Assembly: GCA_016711875.1 (NCBI GenBank)
Contig: JADJSD010000001.1
Span: 1,426,001 to 1,490,000, forward strand
Direction of reading: 5' to 3'
DNA length: 64,000 bases
Source: Betaproteobacteria bacterium
GTDB lineage: Bacteria; Pseudomonadota; Gammaproteobacteria; Burkholderiales; Usitatibacteraceae
Shown: positions 51,714-61,583 of the stretch, piece after piece
How the letters are laid out: every line of letters begins with the position of its first letter
How positions within the stretch are numbered: position 1 is the stretch's first letter
The notes under the pieces: generated by a model
Seen by the model: only the letters and a program-made list of their open reading frames with translations
The model's database searches: none
What the model was told of the DNA's origin: nothing
Made by a program: the position numbers and the translations under genes

Positions 51714-52475
51714 TCAGCCGAACCCGGCGCGCGGATCCCGGGGGCTGCCGGCCGCGTCCTGCGCGAGCGCCCGCAGGCGCGATACCTGCCCCAGCGCGTG
51801 TTCGTGCAGGAGGTTCGCCGCGCGCGTGCCCTTCCCCCGGGCGACGGCTTCCAGGACGCACTGGTGCTCGCGCGTCGGCTCGCGCAGGTCCTCCCGCTCG
51901 GCATGCGGGCTGCGGCAGAGGTAGAGCTCGTACTCGTTCGCCACGGTGCGGTAGGCCGCCGACAGGGCGGCGTTGCCGGAGAGCCGGGCGAGCCGGTCAT
52001 GGAACCGCCCGTCGAGGCCGCGCCAGCGAAGCGACTCGCCGGCGCGAGCCGCGTGGGCCATGGCCTTCACGACCTGCCGCAGTTCTTCGATGTCCTCCGG
52101 GCGCGCATGGCGTGCCGCGAGGCGCCCGACGAGCAGCTCGAGGGAGGCCCTCACTTCGCAAAGGGTCACGGCCTCCCCCAGGTCGACCACCCGGACGAAC
52201 GACCGGCCGTCGGGGGTCGTCGTGACGAGGCGTGCGCCGGCCAGCGAGCCGAGGGCATGGTGAACGGCGGACTCCGGGATGCCGAGGTTCGCGGCGAGCC
52301 CGGCGGGATCGAGGGGCGAGCCCGCGGGAAGGTCGCCGGCGAGAATGCCGCGCTCGAGCGTCGCGTGGACCCGCTCGCCGGGCGAACTCGCCGCGCCGCC
52401 GGGGTCGTGCCCGAGCCGGGCGATAGCGCCGCCCTCCGGAGCCCCCGTCCCGCATCCCGCGCCATCGTAGGCCAT
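51714..52475 (-). CDS. GntR-family regulator (FadR/FCD subfamily)
   Basis: 253 residues from the ATG at 52475; a GTG two codons upstream is possible. The N-terminal winged helix (about 28-90) has LDPAGLAANLGIPESAVHHAL, and the C-terminal FCD domain has LEVRASLELLVGRLAA-like helix, metal-type residues in LDGRFHDRLARLSGN and the final HEHALGQVSRLR. FCD regulators sense small organic acids. Divergent from the phn-type transporter, with inverted repeats between them that could be its operators. Confidence 0.88.
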   Translation of the reverse strand: MAYDGAGCGTGAPEGGAIARLGHDPGGAASSPGERVHATLERGILAGDLPAGSPLDPAGLAANLGIPESAVHHALGSLAGARLVTTTPDGRSFVRVVDLGEAVTLCEVRASLELLVGRLAARHARPEDIEELRQVVKAMAHAARAGESLRWRGLDGRFHDRLARLSGNAALSAAYRTVANEYELYLCRSPHAEREDLREPTREHQCVLEAVARGKGTRAANLLHEHALGQVSRLRALAQDAAGSPRDPRAGFG

Positions 52476-52507
52476 CGCCACCGCCGTTCGGGCCGTGTAA
52501 GCAAAGT

Positions 52508-52553
52508 GCAACACGCGAAACGTATCGTGCTGCCGTGACAGGGGTGTGTCACG
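52508..52553. promoter_or_regulatory. Candidate operators between the GntR gene and phnC
   Basis: Two adjacent dyads: GCAACACG (52508-52515) with CGTGCTGC (52526-52533), one mismatch, and CGTGACA (52534-52540) with TGTCACG (52547-52553), perfect. They occupy the short divergent region, where an FCD-type GntR regulator would be expected to bind. The second dyad also contains GTGTCAC, vaguely like a PhoB half-site. Confidence 0.4.
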
Positions 52554-52587
52554 ACGAGGCGGGATTCGGGCGGAACTGGGGCGGACC

Positions 52588-53462
<875 letters not shown>

Positions 53463-53481
53463 CCCACCCGACAGGAGTTCC

Positions 53482-54438
53482 ATGAACATCGCCAAGCGTG
53501 CCCTTGCCGCCCTCGCGGCCTTGCTGGTCGCGATCCCCGCGCTCGCCCAGGAAATCAACTTCGGCATCATCACCACGGACAAGGCCGCGGCCCTGCGCAG
53601 CATGTGGGAGCCGTTCATCAACGACATGCAGAAGGAGACGGGCCTCAAGATCAACGCCTTCTACGCGACCGACTACACGGGCGTGATCGAGGCGCAGCGC
53701 TTCAACAAGGTGCAGGTGGCGTGGTACGGCAACAAGAGCGCGATCGAGGCGGTGGACCGCGCGAACGGCGAGGTGTTCGCCCAGTTCATCGACCTGCACG
53801 GCACGCCGGGCTACTACAGCTACATCATCACGCACCGCGACAGCGGCATCACGTCGCTGGACGACATGTTCCGCAAGGCCAAGGGCCTCAGCTACGGCAC
53901 GGAGGACCCGCAGTCCACCTCCGGCACGCTCGTCCCCGGCTTTTACGTCTTCGCGCAGCGCGGCCTCGAGGTCAAGGACGTCTTCAAGATTTCGCGCCCG
54001 GCCTCCCACGGCGTGAACCTGCTCGCCGTGCTCAACAAGCAGGTGGACGTGGCGGCCAACAACAGCGAGGAACTCGACAAGCTGAAGTCGAAGGACCCCG
54101 CCAAGCGCGACGAGGTGCGGATCCTCTGGACTTCGCCGCTCATTCCCCGCGACCCGCTCGTCTGGCGCAAGGACCTGCCGGAGGACGCGAAGGCCAAGAT
54201 CCGCAAGTTCGTGCTGGGCTACGGAAAGGATGACCGCGAGAAGGAAGTGCTCAAGAACATGCTGCAGATCGCGGGCTTCAAGGAATCGACCAACGCCCAG
54301 CTGATCCCGATCCGGCAGCTCGAGCTGGCGAAGGACCGCAAGAAGATCGAAAGCGACGCGAACCTCAGCCCCGCCGAACGGCTGGCGAAGCTGGGTGAGA
54401 TCGACGCGCGCCTCGCGCAGCTCGAGAAGGCGAAGTGA
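53482..54438 (+). CDS. phnD: PhnD-like phosphonate/phosphate-ester binding protein
   Basis: 318 residues, AGGAG before the ATG at 53482. Signal peptide ends PALA-QEINFG. The mature protein has LRSMWEPFINDMQKETG, FYATDYTGVIEA, QVAWYGNKSAIEAV and SYGTEDPQSTSG, the ligand-pocket pattern of PhnD/phosphite-binding family proteins. It is periplasmic and feeds PhnE/PhnC. A C-terminal helical tail of about 40 charged residues extends the usual length. Confidence 0.92.
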   Translation: MNIAKRALAALAALLVAIPALAQEINFGIITTDKAAALRSMWEPFINDMQKETGLKINAFYATDYTGVIEAQRFNKVQVAWYGNKSAIEAVDRANGEVFAQFIDLHGTPGYYSYIITHRDSGITSLDDMFRKAKGLSYGTEDPQSTSGTLVPGFYVFAQRGLEVKDVFKISRPASHGVNLLAVLNKQVDVAANNSEELDKLKSKDPAKRDEVRILWTSPLIPRDPLVWRKDLPEDAKAKIRKFVLGYGKDDREKEVLKNMLQIAGFKESTNAQLIPIRQLELAKDRKKIESDANLSPAERLAKLGEIDARLAQLEKAK

Positions 54439-55244
54439 CGGCATCGCGGACCGCTGCGCTCCCGGCCGCGCTTCGGCCGCCCGGGGCGGAGCGCCGCACG
54501 CTCCTGCAGGCGCTCGGCTGGGCTTCGCTCGCGATCGTGCTCGCGTGGGCCTGGAAGGGCGCAGACATGCGCCCGGCGGATCTCGCGAGGGATTCGGGGA
54601 ACATGGCGACGTTCCTCGCGGAGTTCTTCCCGCCGGATTTCCGCGAGTGGCGATCCTACCTGCGCGAACTGGTCGTCACCGCCCACATCGCCATCTGGGG
54701 CACGGTGCTCGCGATCGCCTGCGCGGTCCCGCTCGGGCTGCTCAGCTCCTCCAACATCGTGCCGGTCTGGGTCTACCAGCCCGTCCGCCGGCTCATGGAT
54801 GCCTGCCGGGCGATCAACGAGATGGTCTTCGCGATGCTCTTCATCGTCGCGGTCGGGCTCGGCCCTTTCGCGGGCGTGCTCGCGCTCTGGGTCCACACCA
54901 CCGGCACGCTCGCGAAGCTCTTCTCGGAGGCCGTGGAGGCCATCGATCCGCGCCCGGTCGAGGGCATCCGGGCCACGGGGGCGTCCGCGCTCGAGGAAAT
55001 CGTCTACGGCGTGATTCCGCAGGTCCTGCCGCTGTGGATCTCGTACGCGCTCTACCGGTTCGAGTCCAACGTGCGCTCGGCCTCGGTCGTCGGCATGGTC
55101 GGGGCGGGCGGGATCGGGGTGATCCTCTACGAGGTGATCCGCGGCTTCGAGTATGCGCAGACGAGCGCGGTCATGCTGCTCATCATCGTGTTCGTGACGG
55201 CCATCGACCTGGTCTCGGCCCGGATCCGGCGTCTTTTCATCTGA
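54435..55244 (+). CDS. phnE: PhnE-like phosphonate ABC transporter permease
   Basis: 269 residues, GTG start overlapping phnD. About six helices; the permease coupling motif is EGIRATGASALEEIVYGVIPQVLP near 175, and VRSASVVGMVGAGGIGV follows, both typical of PhnE. It forms the inner-membrane channel for PhnC and PhnD. The sixA ribosome site begins right at its stop. Confidence 0.92.
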   Translation: MTASRTAALPAALRPPGAERRTLLQALGWASLAIVLAWAWKGADMRPADLARDSGNMATFLAEFFPPDFREWRSYLRELVVTAHIAIWGTVLAIACAVPLGLLSSSNIVPVWVYQPVRRLMDACRAINEMVFAMLFIVAVGLGPFAGVLALWVHTTGTLAKLFSEAVEAIDPRPVEGIRATGASALEEIVYGVIPQVLPLWISYALYRFESNVRSASVVGMVGAGGIGVILYEVIRGFEYAQTSAVMLLIIVFVTAIDLVSARIRRLFI

Positions 55245-55256
55245 AGGAGGTGATTC

Positions 55257-55718
55257 GTGGAACTGATTCTGTGGCGGCACGCGGATGCCGAGGACGGCAA
55301 GCCCGACCTGGCGCGCGAGCTCACCGACAAGGGGCGTCGGCAGGCCTCGCGCATGGCGAAGTGGCTGAAGCCCCGGCTCGACGACGAGTGGGAGATCCTG
55401 GTGAGTCCCGCCGTGCGTGCCCGGCAGACCGCGGAAGCCCTCGAACGGGAGTTCCGCACCTGCATCACGGTCGGGCCGCAGTCGACGGAAGACACCCTGC
55501 TGCGCGAAGTCGAGTGGCCTGCCCGGAAGAAGAACGTGATCCTCGTGGGTCACCAGCCCGCGTTCGGCCGCGTGGCGGCGCAACTGGTCACGGGACACCG
55601 CGGCGACCTCGCCGTGCGCAAGGGGTCCATCTGGTGGTTCTCGAGCAAGCTCGACGAGGAGATGGGCATGGGGGAGACGGTGCTGAGGGCTGTCCTTTCC
55701 CCGGACCTGTCGGATTGA
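55257..55718 (+). CDS. sixA: Phosphohistidine phosphatase SixA
   Basis: 153 residues of the histidine phosphatase fold; the phospho-accepting motif is LWRHADAEDG with H8, and VGHQPAFG supplies the second histidine. SixA removes phosphate from histidine phosphotransfer proteins such as those of the nitrogen PTS or phosphorelays. The GTG start is preceded by AAGGAGGTGA (55244-55253), fully complementary to the 16S rRNA 3' end, implying strong translation. Co-transcribed with phnE (12 base gap). Confidence 0.92.
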   Translation: MELILWRHADAEDGKPDLARELTDKGRRQASRMAKWLKPRLDDEWEILVSPAVRARQTAEALEREFRTCITVGPQSTEDTLLREVEWPARKKNVILVGHQPAFGRVAAQLVTGHRGDLAVRKGSIWWFSSKLDEEMGMGETVLRAVLSPDLSD

Positions 55719-55779
55719 CGGCCCGGGGCGTCGATCCATGCCGGCCGGCGGTGTCACGACTCTGTCATCGGCGGCGTCG

Positions 55780-57465
55780 ATGATCCACCGCTTCCGCTCT
55801 TCGCCGAAAGCCCCGATCGTGACTGCCCTGCGTTTCGACCGTCTCGCCTCGCCCGTCCGTCTCTTCCTCGCCGCGCTCCTGGGTGCCGCGGCCCTCGCGG
55901 GCTGCGGAAGCGACGGCAACGACGGCGAACCGACGCCCACGGGCCTCACGCTCGAGAAGATCGGCGGCTTCAACGGCGGCGCGCTCGGCGCGGCGGAGAT
56001 CACCGCCTACGATGCGGCCTCGAAGCGGCTCTTCGTCGTGAACGGCGCCAACGGCACGGTCGATGTGCTGGACCTCTCCAACCCCACGCTCCCGGTGCGC
56101 GCCGGCAGCATCAGCGTGGCCGCGCTCGGCGCCTCCGCCAACAGCGTGGCGGTCCATGAGGGACTGGTGGCGGTGGCCATCGAGGCCTCGCCCAAGACGA
56201 GCCCGGGCACGGTGGCCTTCTACAACGCCGCGAGCCTCGCCCTCCTGAGCAACGTCCGCGTGGGGGCACTGCCCGACATGGTCGTCTTCACGCCGGACGG
56301 CAACAAGGTCCTCGTGGCGAACGAGGGCGAGCCCAACAGCTACGGCCTGCCCGATTCCGTCGATCCCGAGGGGTCGGTGAGCGTCATCACCGTGAACCGG
56401 GGCGGCACGCCGGCGGTCGCGACGGCCGATTTCCGCGCCTACAACGGCCGCGAGGAAGCGCTTCGCGCGCAGGGGATCCGCATCTTCGGGCCCGGCGCCA
56501 GCGCCGCTCAGGATTTCGAGCCCGAGTACATCGCGCTGAGCGAGGACGGCAAGACGGCGTACGTGACGCTGCAGGAAAACAATGCCATCGCCTTCGTCGA
56601 CATCGAGACGGCGCGCGTGACGGACGTGAAGCCGCTGGGCTTCAAGAACCACAACCTGGCCGGCATGGGCCTCGACCCCTCCGACGAGGACGGCGGCACG
56701 AACACGAACAGCGGCACGCCGGCGGTGAAGATCCTCCCGGTGCCGGTGAAGGGGATGTACCTGCCCGACGCCATCGCGAGCTACTCGGTGGGCGGGCAGA
56801 CGTACCTCATCACGGCCAACGAAGGCGATGCCCGCGCCGACTGGCCCGGCTTCAACGAGGAAACCCGGGTGCGCGCGCACTGCACGGCGGGGTTGGACCC
56901 GGCCGTCTTCCCCGACGCGGCGAACCTCATTCTCGACTCCAACCTCGGGCGCCTTCGCATCACCGCCACGCCCAACGGGGGCAGCGCGGGCAAGAACGCG
57001 TCCGGACAGTGCAACGAGCTCTACAGCTTCGGCGCCCGTTCCTTCACGATCTGGAACACCGCGCTCGTGCGCCAGTACGACTCGGGCGACGAGTTCGAGC
57101 GGCGCACGACGGCCCTGGCCAACGCCGCCTTCAATGCGAGCCACGACAACAACACGCTCGATGGCCGCAGCGCCAGCAAGGGTCCGGAACCCGAGGGCGT
57201 GGTGGTCGGCCGCTTCGGCGACAAGTTCTACGCCTTCGTCGGCCTCGAGCGGGTGGGGGGCGTCATGGTCTACGACGTGACCAACCCGGCGGCGGCCACG
57301 TTCGTGACCTACTTCAACCCGCGCACGGCCGATACCGGCGATCGCGGGCCCGAGGGGCTGATCCTCATTCCGGCGAACAAGTCGCCCAACGGCAAGCCGC
57401 TGCTCGTCATCGGGCACGAGGTGAGCGGAACCACGACGGTCGTCCAGGTCAACCTGGCCTTCTGA
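55780..57465 (+). CDS. Beta-propeller lipoprotein (choice-of-anchor I family)
   Basis: About 561 residues from an ATG at 55780; an ATG at 55738 or a GTG at 55819 are alternatives. A lipoprotein signal ends AALAGCG, so it is probably anchored in the outer membrane. The body is a chain of beta-propeller blades (VVNGANGTVDVLDLSNP, YIALSEDGKTAYVTLQENNAIAFVD cut into repeats, VANEGEPNSYG, EGDARADWPGFNEE, SKGPEPEGVVVG), the pattern of choice-of-anchor I proteins. It probably binds metal or carbohydrate on the surface; the role is unknown. Hairpin at about 57469-57485 follows the stop. Confidence 0.83.
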   Translation: MIHRFRSSPKAPIVTALRFDRLASPVRLFLAALLGAAALAGCGSDGNDGEPTPTGLTLEKIGGFNGGALGAAEITAYDAASKRLFVVNGANGTVDVLDLSNPTLPVRAGSISVAALGASANSVAVHEGLVAVAIEASPKTSPGTVAFYNAASLALLSNVRVGALPDMVVFTPDGNKVLVANEGEPNSYGLPDSVDPEGSVSVITVNRGGTPAVATADFRAYNGREEALRAQGIRIFGPGASAAQDFEPEYIALSEDGKTAYVTLQENNAIAFVDIETARVTDVKPLGFKNHNLAGMGLDPSDEDGGTNTNSGTPAVKILPVPVKGMYLPDAIASYSVGGQTYLITANEGDARADWPGFNEETRVRAHCTAGLDPAVFPDAANLILDSNLGRLRITATPNGGSAGKNASGQCNELYSFGARSFTIWNTALVRQYDSGDEFERRTTALANAAFNASHDNNTLDGRSASKGPEPEGVVVGRFGDKFYAFVGLERVGGVMVYDVTNPAAATFVTYFNPRTADTGDRGPEGLILIPANKSPNGKPLLVIGHEVSGTTTVVQVNLAF

Positions 57466-57550
57466 GCACCGCCCCGGGGGGGCGGGTTCGCCGGCTGCGG
57501 CTTCGGGCCGGTTGGTGGCATCCTTCGGGATTGCCGCCGACCGTGCCCCG

Positions 57551-59437
57551 ATGAACGCCGCATCCGCCACCCTGCAGGACACCCTCCAGCGCGCCGCCGG
57601 CGCCTTCCAGCGCCATGCCTTCGTGGAAGCGGAGCGGTGGTGCCGCGCGGCCCTCGCCCTGCGTCCCGACGCTTTCGACGCCCTGCACATCCTGGGCCTG
57701 ATCGGCGCCCAGACCGGCCACATGGTCGAGGCGCACGAGTGGCTGGGCAAGGCGGTGCGGGTCTTTCCCGGCAGCCCCGATTGCTGGAACAACCTCGGCC
57801 TCGTGCAACGCGAGCTCGGGCGCCGCCTCGACGCGCTCGCGAGCTTCGACCGCGCGCTCGCGATCGCCCCGAACCATGGGATGGCCCACAACGGCCGCGG
57901 CGTGGTGCTGCGCGACACGGGCCGGATCGAGGAGGCGGTGGCCGCCTTCGACCGCGCCATCGCTTCCGCGCCCACCTTCGCCGAAGCCCACGCCAACCGG
58001 GCCAACGCCCTGGTGGAATTGCGGCGCCACGACGAGGCCGTGCCCGCCTACGAGCGTGCCATCGAACTCGCGCCGGGGACGCCCTTCCTGGCCGGCGGCC
58101 TCGCCTTCGCCCGCATGAACGCCTGCGACTGGGCCGGCCTGGACACGCTGCAGTCCTCGATCGCGGCCGGCGTCGCGCGCGGCGATCGCGTGACGATCCC
58201 GTTCCCCACCCTCGGCATGCCGTTCTCGGCCCTCGCGCAGCGCGCCGCCGCACGGGCCTGGGCGGGCCATCGGCCGGGGGAAGAGCCGGCCGCACCGGCG
58301 GCCCGCGCGCCCGGCGAGCGCATCCGCCTGGGCTATTTCTCCTCGGATTTCCACGAGCACGCGACGGCGCATCTCCTGGCCGAGGTGATCGAGCGCCATG
58401 ACCGCGCCCGTTTCCATGTCACCGCCTTCTCGTGGGGTCCGGACACCGGCGATGCGATGCGAAAGCGCCTCGCCGCCGCCTTCGACGATTTCGTGGACGT
58501 GCGCGGCAGGACGGAGCGCGACATCGCGAGCGTTGCCCGCGAGAAGGGCATCGACGTCGCCATCGACCTGAAGGGCTACGCGCTCGACGAGCGCACCGGC
58601 GTCTTCGCGCGCCGCGCCGCGCCGGTGCAGGTGAGCTGGCTCGGCTATCCCGCCACGACGGGCGCGAAGCACATGGACTATTTCGTCGCCGATGCGGTGG
58701 CGATGACGCCGGCGATCCGCGAGGCGTTCGACGAGCAGGTCGTCGTGCTCCCCGGCAGCTTCCAGCCGCACGACACGCGCCGCGGTGCCGTCGGGGACGT
58801 CCCTTCCCGCGAGGCGCTCGGGCTTCCTGAATCGGGGTTCGTGTTCTGCGGCTTCAACGCCCCGTGGAAGATCAACCCGCCGCAGTTCGATCGCTGGATG
58901 CGCATCCTCGCCGCCGTGCCCGGCAGTGTGCTGTGGCTGCTCGAGACAGGCCCGGCGGTCGCGCGGAACCTGTGCCGGGAGGCGACCGCCCGCGGCATCG
59001 ACGAAGCCCGGCTGGTGTTCGCGCCGCGGGTATCCCAACAGGCGCACCTCGCCCGCCTCGCCGCCGCCGGCCTCTTTCTCGACACGCTGCCCTGCAACGC
59101 GCACACCGGCGCGAGCGACGCGCTGTGGGCGGGGCTGCCGGTGCTCACCTGCCCGGGTGGGACATTCGCGGGCCGCGTCGCGGCGAGCGTGGTCACGGCG
59201 GCCGGGCTGCCGGAGCTGGTCGCCTCCTCCCCGGAGGCATACGAGGCCGAGGCCATTCGCCTCGCGCATTCGCGCGAGGCGCTGGCGGCGATCCGGGGCC
59301 GCGTGACCGCAGCGCGCGCGAGCGCGCCGCTCTTCGACACGGCCGCCTTCACGCGCCACCTCGAGTCGGCGTTCGCGCGCATGCACGAACGCGCCGCCGG
59401 GGGCCTCGCGCCGGAAGCCTTCGAGGTCCGGCCGTGA
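57551..59437 (+). CDS. TPR protein with O-GlcNAc transferase-like (GT41) domain
   Basis: 628 residues. Four to five tetratricopeptide repeats (about residues 15-185: for example CWNNLGLVQRELGR, AHNGRGVVLRDTGRIEEAV) precede a GT41 domain with RIRLGYFSSDFHEHATAHL near 256, DLKGYALDERTGVFARRAAPVQVSWLGYPATTG (seen as consecutive parts) and HTGASDALWAGLPVLT near 520. This is the SPINDLY/OGT-like architecture; bacterial members glycosylate adhesins or other proteins. Nothing nearby suggests its target. Its stop overlaps the start of the MaoC-type gene (GTGA). Confidence 0.93.
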   Translation: MNAASATLQDTLQRAAGAFQRHAFVEAERWCRAALALRPDAFDALHILGLIGAQTGHMVEAHEWLGKAVRVFPGSPDCWNNLGLVQRELGRRLDALASFDRALAIAPNHGMAHNGRGVVLRDTGRIEEAVAAFDRAIASAPTFAEAHANRANALVELRRHDEAVPAYERAIELAPGTPFLAGGLAFARMNACDWAGLDTLQSSIAAGVARGDRVTIPFPTLGMPFSALAQRAAARAWAGHRPGEEPAAPAARAPGERIRLGYFSSDFHEHATAHLLAEVIERHDRARFHVTAFSWGPDTGDAMRKRLAAAFDDFVDVRGRTERDIASVAREKGIDVAIDLKGYALDERTGVFARRAAPVQVSWLGYPATTGAKHMDYFVADAVAMTPAIREAFDEQVVVLPGSFQPHDTRRGAVGDVPSREALGLPESGFVFCGFNAPWKINPPQFDRWMRILAAVPGSVLWLLETGPAVARNLCREATARGIDEARLVFAPRVSQQAHLARLAAAGLFLDTLPCNAHTGASDALWAGLPVLTCPGGTFAGRVAASVVTAAGLPELVASSPEAYEAEAIRLAHSREALAAIRGRVTAARASAPLFDTAAFTRHLESAFARMHERAAGGLAPEAFEVRP

Positions 59438-60291
59438 GCGCACCGGCCGTGGATCTCGATCACCTGCGCCAGTGGATCGGCCGCGAGCGCGAGGACGAGG
59501 ACCTCGCGAGCCTTCGCCATGCGCACCTGATGGCGGCGACGGTCGGCCGCCCGGGTCCTGCGCTCCAGACGGGCGAGGCGATGCCGCCCCTGTGGCACTG
59601 GATCTTCTTCCTCGAGGCCCGCCCTCCCGCGGAGCTGGGCCGCGACGGCCACCCCGCGCGTGGCGGGTTCCTGCCGCCCGTGCCGCTGTCGAACCGCATG
59701 TGGGCGGGCGGCCGCGTCGACTTCGAGCGGCCGGTGCCGCTGGGCGCGCCGATGACGAAGCGCTCGCGCATCCTCTCGGTGGACGCGAAGCAGGGCCGCG
59801 CCGGCCCGCTGGTGTTCGTGACGGTGCGGCACGAGATCTTCGTGGCGGGCGATCGCTGCATCGCGGAGGAGCACGACATCGTCTACCGGGACCCGTCGCC
59901 CGCGGGCGGCGCCCCGGCGAAGGCGGACGAAGATCCGGCGCCCGGCGCCCATCGCCGCGCGATCGAGCCGGACACGACCCTGCTCTTCCGCTATTCCGCG
60001 CTCACCTTCAACGGCCATCGCATCCACTACGACCTCGACTACTGCCGGATGGTGGAGGGCTACGCGAACCTCGTGATCCACGGCCCGCTGGTGGCGACGC
60101 TGCTCGCCGGGTTCGCGCAGGAAACGAGCGGTCGGACGCTCCGGCGCTTCGAGTACCGTGCCCTGAAGCCTGCCCTGCTGGGCACGACGCTCACCCTCGA
60201 GGCCGACCTGGCCGGCGATCGCGTCGAGACCGGCTGCCGGCTCGCCGAGGGCGGCGTCTCGATGCGCGGCACGGCCTTCCTCGCGGGCTAG
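59434..60291 (+). CDS. MaoC-type hydratase (mesaconyl-C4-CoA/itaconyl-CoA hydratase-like)
   Basis: 285 residues from an overlapping GTG. Two hot-dog domains: the N-terminal one with WHWIFFLEARP and NRMWAGGRVDFERP, the C-terminal one with LLFRYSALTFNGHRIHYD, where Asn/His are the usual catalytic residues, and NLVIHGPLVATLL. This is the FAS1-like-dehydratase/Meh family that hydrates enoyl-CoA dicarboxylic thioesters such as mesaconyl-C4-CoA. Itaconate degradation or a fatty acyl dehydratase are alternatives. Coupling to a protein glycosyltransferase is odd and may be incidental. Confidence 0.85.
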   Translation: MSAPAVDLDHLRQWIGREREDEDLASLRHAHLMAATVGRPGPALQTGEAMPPLWHWIFFLEARPPAELGRDGHPARGGFLPPVPLSNRMWAGGRVDFERPVPLGAPMTKRSRILSVDAKQGRAGPLVFVTVRHEIFVAGDRCIAEEHDIVYRDPSPAGGAPAKADEDPAPGAHRRAIEPDTTLLFRYSALTFNGHRIHYDLDYCRMVEGYANLVIHGPLVATLLAGFAQETSGRTLRRFEYRALKPALLGTTLTLEADLAGDRVETGCRLAEGGVSMRGTAFLAG

Positions 60292-60383
60292 GGCGCGCCG
60301 GTCGTCCGGCATCGGGCCGGGCTTGATGCCGGTCAACCGCCCGCGTGTCCCGCGGTCCATCGTGGGATGAGGAGGGTCGCGCC

Positions 60384-60890
60384 ATGACACGGGAGCCCAT
60401 CCGCAGCATCGAGGAATTCCTCGCGCACGCGCTCGCCATCGAAGGCGAGGCCGTGCAACGCTACCGCGAGTTCCAGGCCTGCTTCGCCGAACGCGAGGAG
60501 GACATGCTCGCGGGCCTCTGCAACAACCTTTCCCACTTCGAGGAGCAGCATTTCGACCAGCTGGTCGAGCGCTCGAGGGGCCTCACCTTGCCGGCGATTC
60601 CCGGCCACGCCTACCGGTGGCTCGACGCCCGAACGCCCGAGGCGCTGCCCCCCGAGGCGCTCTACCGGATCGCGACCCCGCGGCAACTGCTCGAGATCGC
60701 CCTGGCGGCCGAGCACCGGGCCCGCGACTTCTTCGACTCGGTCGCGCGGTCGGCGGGCGATCCGCAGGTCGTCCGGATGGCCGAGGAAATGGCCCGGGAA
60801 GAAGACGAGCACGCGAACTGGGTGAGCCGCGCCCTCGAGTACCTGCCTTCGGGCGAGGGCCGCTGGGACCCCCTGCCTGAGGGGTCGTAG
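60384..60890 (+). CDS. Ferritin/rubrerythrin-like protein
   Basis: 168 residues, a GAGGAGGG site before the ATG at 60384. A four-helix bundle pattern carries the expected iron ligands: HALAIEGEAVQRY (E), LSHFEEQHFDQL (ExxH), LAAEHRARDFF (E), EEDEHANWV (ExxH). There is no rubredoxin domain, so it is a bare diiron protein, perhaps a peroxidase or iron store. It lies 103 bases upstream of the 2-oxoacid oxidoreductase operon on the same strand, and may protect those oxygen-sensitive Fe-S enzymes. Confidence 0.82.
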   Translation: MTREPIRSIEEFLAHALAIEGEAVQRYREFQACFAEREEDMLAGLCNNLSHFEEQHFDQLVERSRGLTLPAIPGHAYRWLDARTPEALPPEALYRIATPRQLLEIALAAEHRARDFFDSVARSAGDPQVVRMAEEMAREEDEHANWVSRALEYLPSGEGRWDPLPEGS

Positions 60891-60992
60891 GCGGGCGGGC
60901 GGACCCGCGAAATCCCGGAGACTTTGCCGCAGCGCAAAGCGTTGGCCCTTGGTCCCACCTAGCATGGCGGTACTTGCCAGGAGGAGGACCGC

Positions 60993-61583
60993 TTGTTCCA
61001 GATCCGGATACACGGACGCGGCGGCCAAGGGGTGGTGACCGCGGCGGAGATGCTCTCCGTGGCCGCCTTCCTCGAGGACCGCCATGCCCAGGCTTTTCCC
61101 AGCTTCGGTTCCGAACGGACCGGCGCCCCGGTGGTGGCGTACTGCCGCCTGGACGACCGCGAGATCCGCCTGCGCGAGCCGATCCTCGAGCCCGACGCGC
61201 TCATCATCCAGGACCCCACCTTGCTGCACCAGGTGGACGTCTTTTCGGGACTCAAGGCCGATGGCCTCGTCCTCATCAACACCTCGAGGAGCCTGGAGAC
61301 CCTGGGGCTCGCCGAGTTCGCGCAGTCCCATCCCGGGGTGCGCCTCGTCATGGTGCCCGGGTCGGAACTGGCCCTGAAGCACGTCGGCCGCCCCCTGCCC
61401 AACGCGGCGCTGCTCGGGGGATTCGCGGCCCTCTCGGGGCAGATATCCATCGAGTCGGTCGAGAAGGCCGTGCGGGAGAAGTTCCCGGCCAAGATCGCGG
61501 AAGGCAACGTCCTCGCGGCACGAGCCGCCCACGACCACGTGCGAAGCGCCGTCGGAAAGGCAGCCCATGCTCAAGCAGACTGA
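60993..61583 (+). CDS. 2-oxoacid:acceptor oxidoreductase, gamma subunit
   Basis: 196 residues from a TTG at 60993 with GAGGAGG eight bases before it. The family start FQIRIHGRGGQGVVTAAEML and PSFGSERTGAPV are canonical for the PorG/PadE gamma domain. It overlaps the alpha subunit gene by 17 bases. First gene of the operon; with alpha and beta it oxidatively decarboxylates a 2-oxoacid to an acyl-CoA. Confidence 0.92.
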   Translation: MFQIRIHGRGGQGVVTAAEMLSVAAFLEDRHAQAFPSFGSERTGAPVVAYCRLDDREIRLREPILEPDALIIQDPTLLHQVDVFSGLKADGLVLINTSRSLETLGLAEFAQSHPGVRLVMVPGSELALKHVGRPLPNAALLGGFAALSGQISIESVEKAVREKFPAKIAEGNVLAARAAHDHVRSAVGKAAHAQAD

